A stretch of DNA of 5,975 nucleotides. It comes from an uncultured Deferribacteraceae bacterium (GTDB lineage Bacteria; Chrysiogenota; Deferribacteres; Deferribacterales; Mucispirillaceae). Shown here in pieces: positions 4,620 through 5,975 of the stretch (its first letter is position 1; the number at the start of each line of letters is the position of its first letter). The position numbers and the translations under genes are program-made. The notes beneath the pieces are model-generated. The model was not told where the DNA came from. It did no database searches and worked only from the letters and a program-made list of their open reading frames with translations. Where the stretch lies: assembly GCA_947039055.1 (NCBI GenBank), contig CAMQYB010000133.1, forward strand, positions 1-5,975. Reading direction: 5' to 3'.

Positions 4620-5975
4620 TCACTTTTGATTAATTATATTTGGAGCAACTTTAGAATGTTCTTTTATGATACTATCTGCTTCTGTGTCAAACTCTCTAGT
4701 AGAACTTTTAACTTGTGCACGTTTAGATGTATCTAGTAGTTTCTCTTTGTTAGATGTTAGAATTTTGAATTCATCAGTTGCTCTAGTTGCTGCAACGTAT
4801 AATGCTTCTGTTGATATATAGTCATCTTTGCTATGTAATAGAATTGCTTTTTTACTCGTTGCTCCTTGTGATTTATGGATCGTTTGAGCGTACGCATGAT
4901 CGATATATGAATAGTTCTTTAGATTAAAAACTATATCTTTATCGTTCTTTGTTTTGATATAGATATTCTCATCTATAATCTTTTCTATAACTCCTGATAA
5001 GCCGTTCTGTACTCCAATCTTTTTATCATTCCTTGTGAACAGAATTTTATCACCTTTAGTAAACTCTTTTTCACATTCACGGTATCCAACAACATTATCA
5101 TTTAATGGATTAACCTCCCTCTCTTTATCTCCAACTTTAATAGTAAATTTATTACGATCATTATCGATACTTACAATCTCTCCATCATCTTTATCAACTA
5201 AGATTTTATCTCCTAATTTATAAGTAGTAGAAAGAAACGCATTGCCTGTTATACTCTCTTTTATTGTCAACATTTTTGATCTATCTAAATCTTCTTTTGA
5301 TAGATATCTAACTCGTATCAATTCGTTTAAAGCGTTCTTATCTTTTATGCTCTGTGTTAATAATAAAGTATCATCTTCTTTTAAATATTCTTGAACAGCG
5401 TTTTCAATAGTTTTATCATTATTTTTTATCTCAATAATGTTTTTAGATTCTTCTAGAAGTTCTAATGCTTTATCTAATCCATCTTTATCTTTATCTTTAT
5501 TATCTTGAAACGATTTAATATGTTTAACTAGCTCTTTTGTTATATCTGTTTTCTGTCTTAAAACCTCTTCCATTTTTATGGTTGAAACTACTCCTGCTGA
5601 TTGTAACTCTTTGAACATTTTACCAGCACCTATCGCTTGTAACTGCTTTCCATCTCCTACTAATACAATTCTATTGTCGCCTGCCTTTTCCATCAGACTT
5701 AACATATCTCTACTTGATACCATACTCGCTTCATCAACTAATATTATAGAGTTAGTTATCTCTTTTTTAGATAGCAGAAACGATGCGATTGTTGATGTAT
5801 CAATATTCGCTGCAGATGATAACTCTTCTGCTGCTTTACCTGTAAAACCTAATCCTACTATTTTAGTTTCAGGAGCTTCAACCTCTAAGATTTCACGCAG
5901 TTTATTCACTGCATAAGTTTTACCAACCCCTGCATCTCCTTGTATAACATTTAACTTATCTTTTGATGTTAAAAC
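4620..5975 (-). CDS. Conjugative relaxase-helicase (TrwC/TraI-like), C-terminal helicase half, 5' end outside window
   Basis: The frame is open to the window edge, so the GTG at 5909 is internal, and 451 residues are visible. In fragment numbering the superfamily 1 helicase motifs appear in order: Walker A GDAGVGKT at 13-20, motif II VDEAS at 80-84, motif III GDGKQL at 107-112, a motif IV-like arginine in LRQK near 140, motif V QTIHKSQGAT at 364-373 and motif VI YVAATRA at 393-399. This is the RecD/TraA/TrwC pattern: a 5'-3' helicase that unwinds plasmid DNA after nicking at oriT. The distance from Walker A to the C terminus (about 440 residues) fits TrwC. The nicking domain, with its tyrosines and histidine triad, would lie beyond the window, so relaxase identity rests on the adjacent ribbon-helix-helix and coupling-protein genes. 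A stand-alone RecD2-like helicase or a Ti TraA-type protein cannot be excluded. The last 50 or so residues are charged and poor in motifs. Confidence 0.85.
   Translation of the reverse strand, partial: VLTSKDKLNVIQGDAGVGKTYAVNKLREILEVEAPETKIVGLGFTGKAAEELSSAANIDTSTIASFLLSKKEITNSIILVDEASMVSSRDMLSLMEKAGDNRIVLVGDGKQLQAIGAGKMFKELQSAGVVSTIKMEEVLRQKTDITKELVKHIKSFQDNKDKDKDGLDKALELLEESKNIIEIKNNDKTIENAVQEYLKEDDTLLLTQSIKDKNALNELIRVRYLSKEDLDRSKMLTIKESITGNAFLSTTYKLGDKILVDKDDGEIVSIDNDRNKFTIKVGDKEREVNPLNDNVVGYRECEKEFTKGDKILFTRNDKKIGVQNGLSGVIEKIIDENIYIKTKNDKDIVFNLKNYSYIDHAYAQTIHKSQGATSKKAILLHSKDDYISTEALYVAATRATDEFKILTSNKEKLLDTSKRAQVKSSTREFDTEADSIIKEHSKVAPNIINQK
5481..5500. repeat. In-frame hexanucleotide repeat in the helicase gene
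   Basis: Three full copies plus two bases of ATCTTT (minus strand AAAGAT), encoding a Lys-Asp-Lys-Asp-Lys-Asp run in a charged linker between helicase motifs III and V. Because the unit is six bases, copy-number changes would keep the frame and only lengthen or shorten the linker. Confidence 0.5.

Noticed and set aside
4593..4620. Terminator after the relaxase gene
   Set aside because: The only inverted repeat has five-base AT-rich arms with a one-base loop and no following T-run on the minus strand, so read-through into the zinc-ribbon gene is likelier.
1950..5916. Plus-strand open frames opposite the coupling-protein and helicase genes (near 1950-2138, 2517-2702, 5035-5223, 5578-5916)
   Set aside because: They lie fully or largely opposite well-supported conserved genes, are low-complexity Ser/Leu/Ile-rich as antisense frames often are, and lack ribosome binding sites.

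Overview
The window is AT-rich (about one third G+C by eye) and densely coded. Every gene I can support lies on the minus strand, so transcription runs from high to low coordinates. TGA is used as a stop, and starts are ATG behind clear GGAG-type ribosome binding sites. This is the relaxosome, coupling and partition part of a self-transmissible or mobilisable plasmid, or of an integrative conjugative element. The host is a bacterium with a low-GC genome. The TrwB/TraD-like coupling protein points to a Gram-negative host, and Campylobacterota would fit, but nothing in the window fixes the taxon.

In order of transcription: 5975-4620 is the C-terminal 451 residues of a TrwC/TraI-type relaxase-helicase, with only the superfamily 1 helicase half inside the window. 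At 4553-4389 is a 54-residue zinc-ribbon protein, too short for routine gene calling but with a perfect GGAGGT site. The region 4388-4188 is non-coding and holds short inverted repeats, a purine-rich tract and an imperfect direct repeat; it is the best place in the window for an origin of transfer and/or an operator. At 4187-3843 is a 114-residue ribbon-helix-helix protein resembling TrwA/TraY/MobC relaxosome accessory factors. At 3850-1970 is a 626-residue TrwB/TraD-type coupling ATPase. At 1943-1698 is an unrecognised 81-residue charged helical protein. At 1671-931 is a ParA-type deviant Walker ATPase. At 929-33 is a ParB-like protein with an altered central motif. A further gene begins at 21 and leaves the window at base 1.

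The genes from the ribbon-helix-helix protein to the last partial gene are separated by 26 bases or less, or overlap, so they look like one transcription unit. The relaxase would nick and unwind DNA at oriT, the ribbon-helix-helix protein would bind near oriT and bridge to the coupling protein, and the coupling protein would pass the complex to a type IV secretion channel encoded elsewhere. The unusual feature is that a ParA/ParB-like pair follows the coupling protein directly, in the same apparent operon. Either transfer and plasmid partition are co-expressed, or the ParA works in transfer itself, as VirC1 does in Agrobacterium. No transposon, tRNA, rRNA, CRISPR array or convincing terminator was seen.
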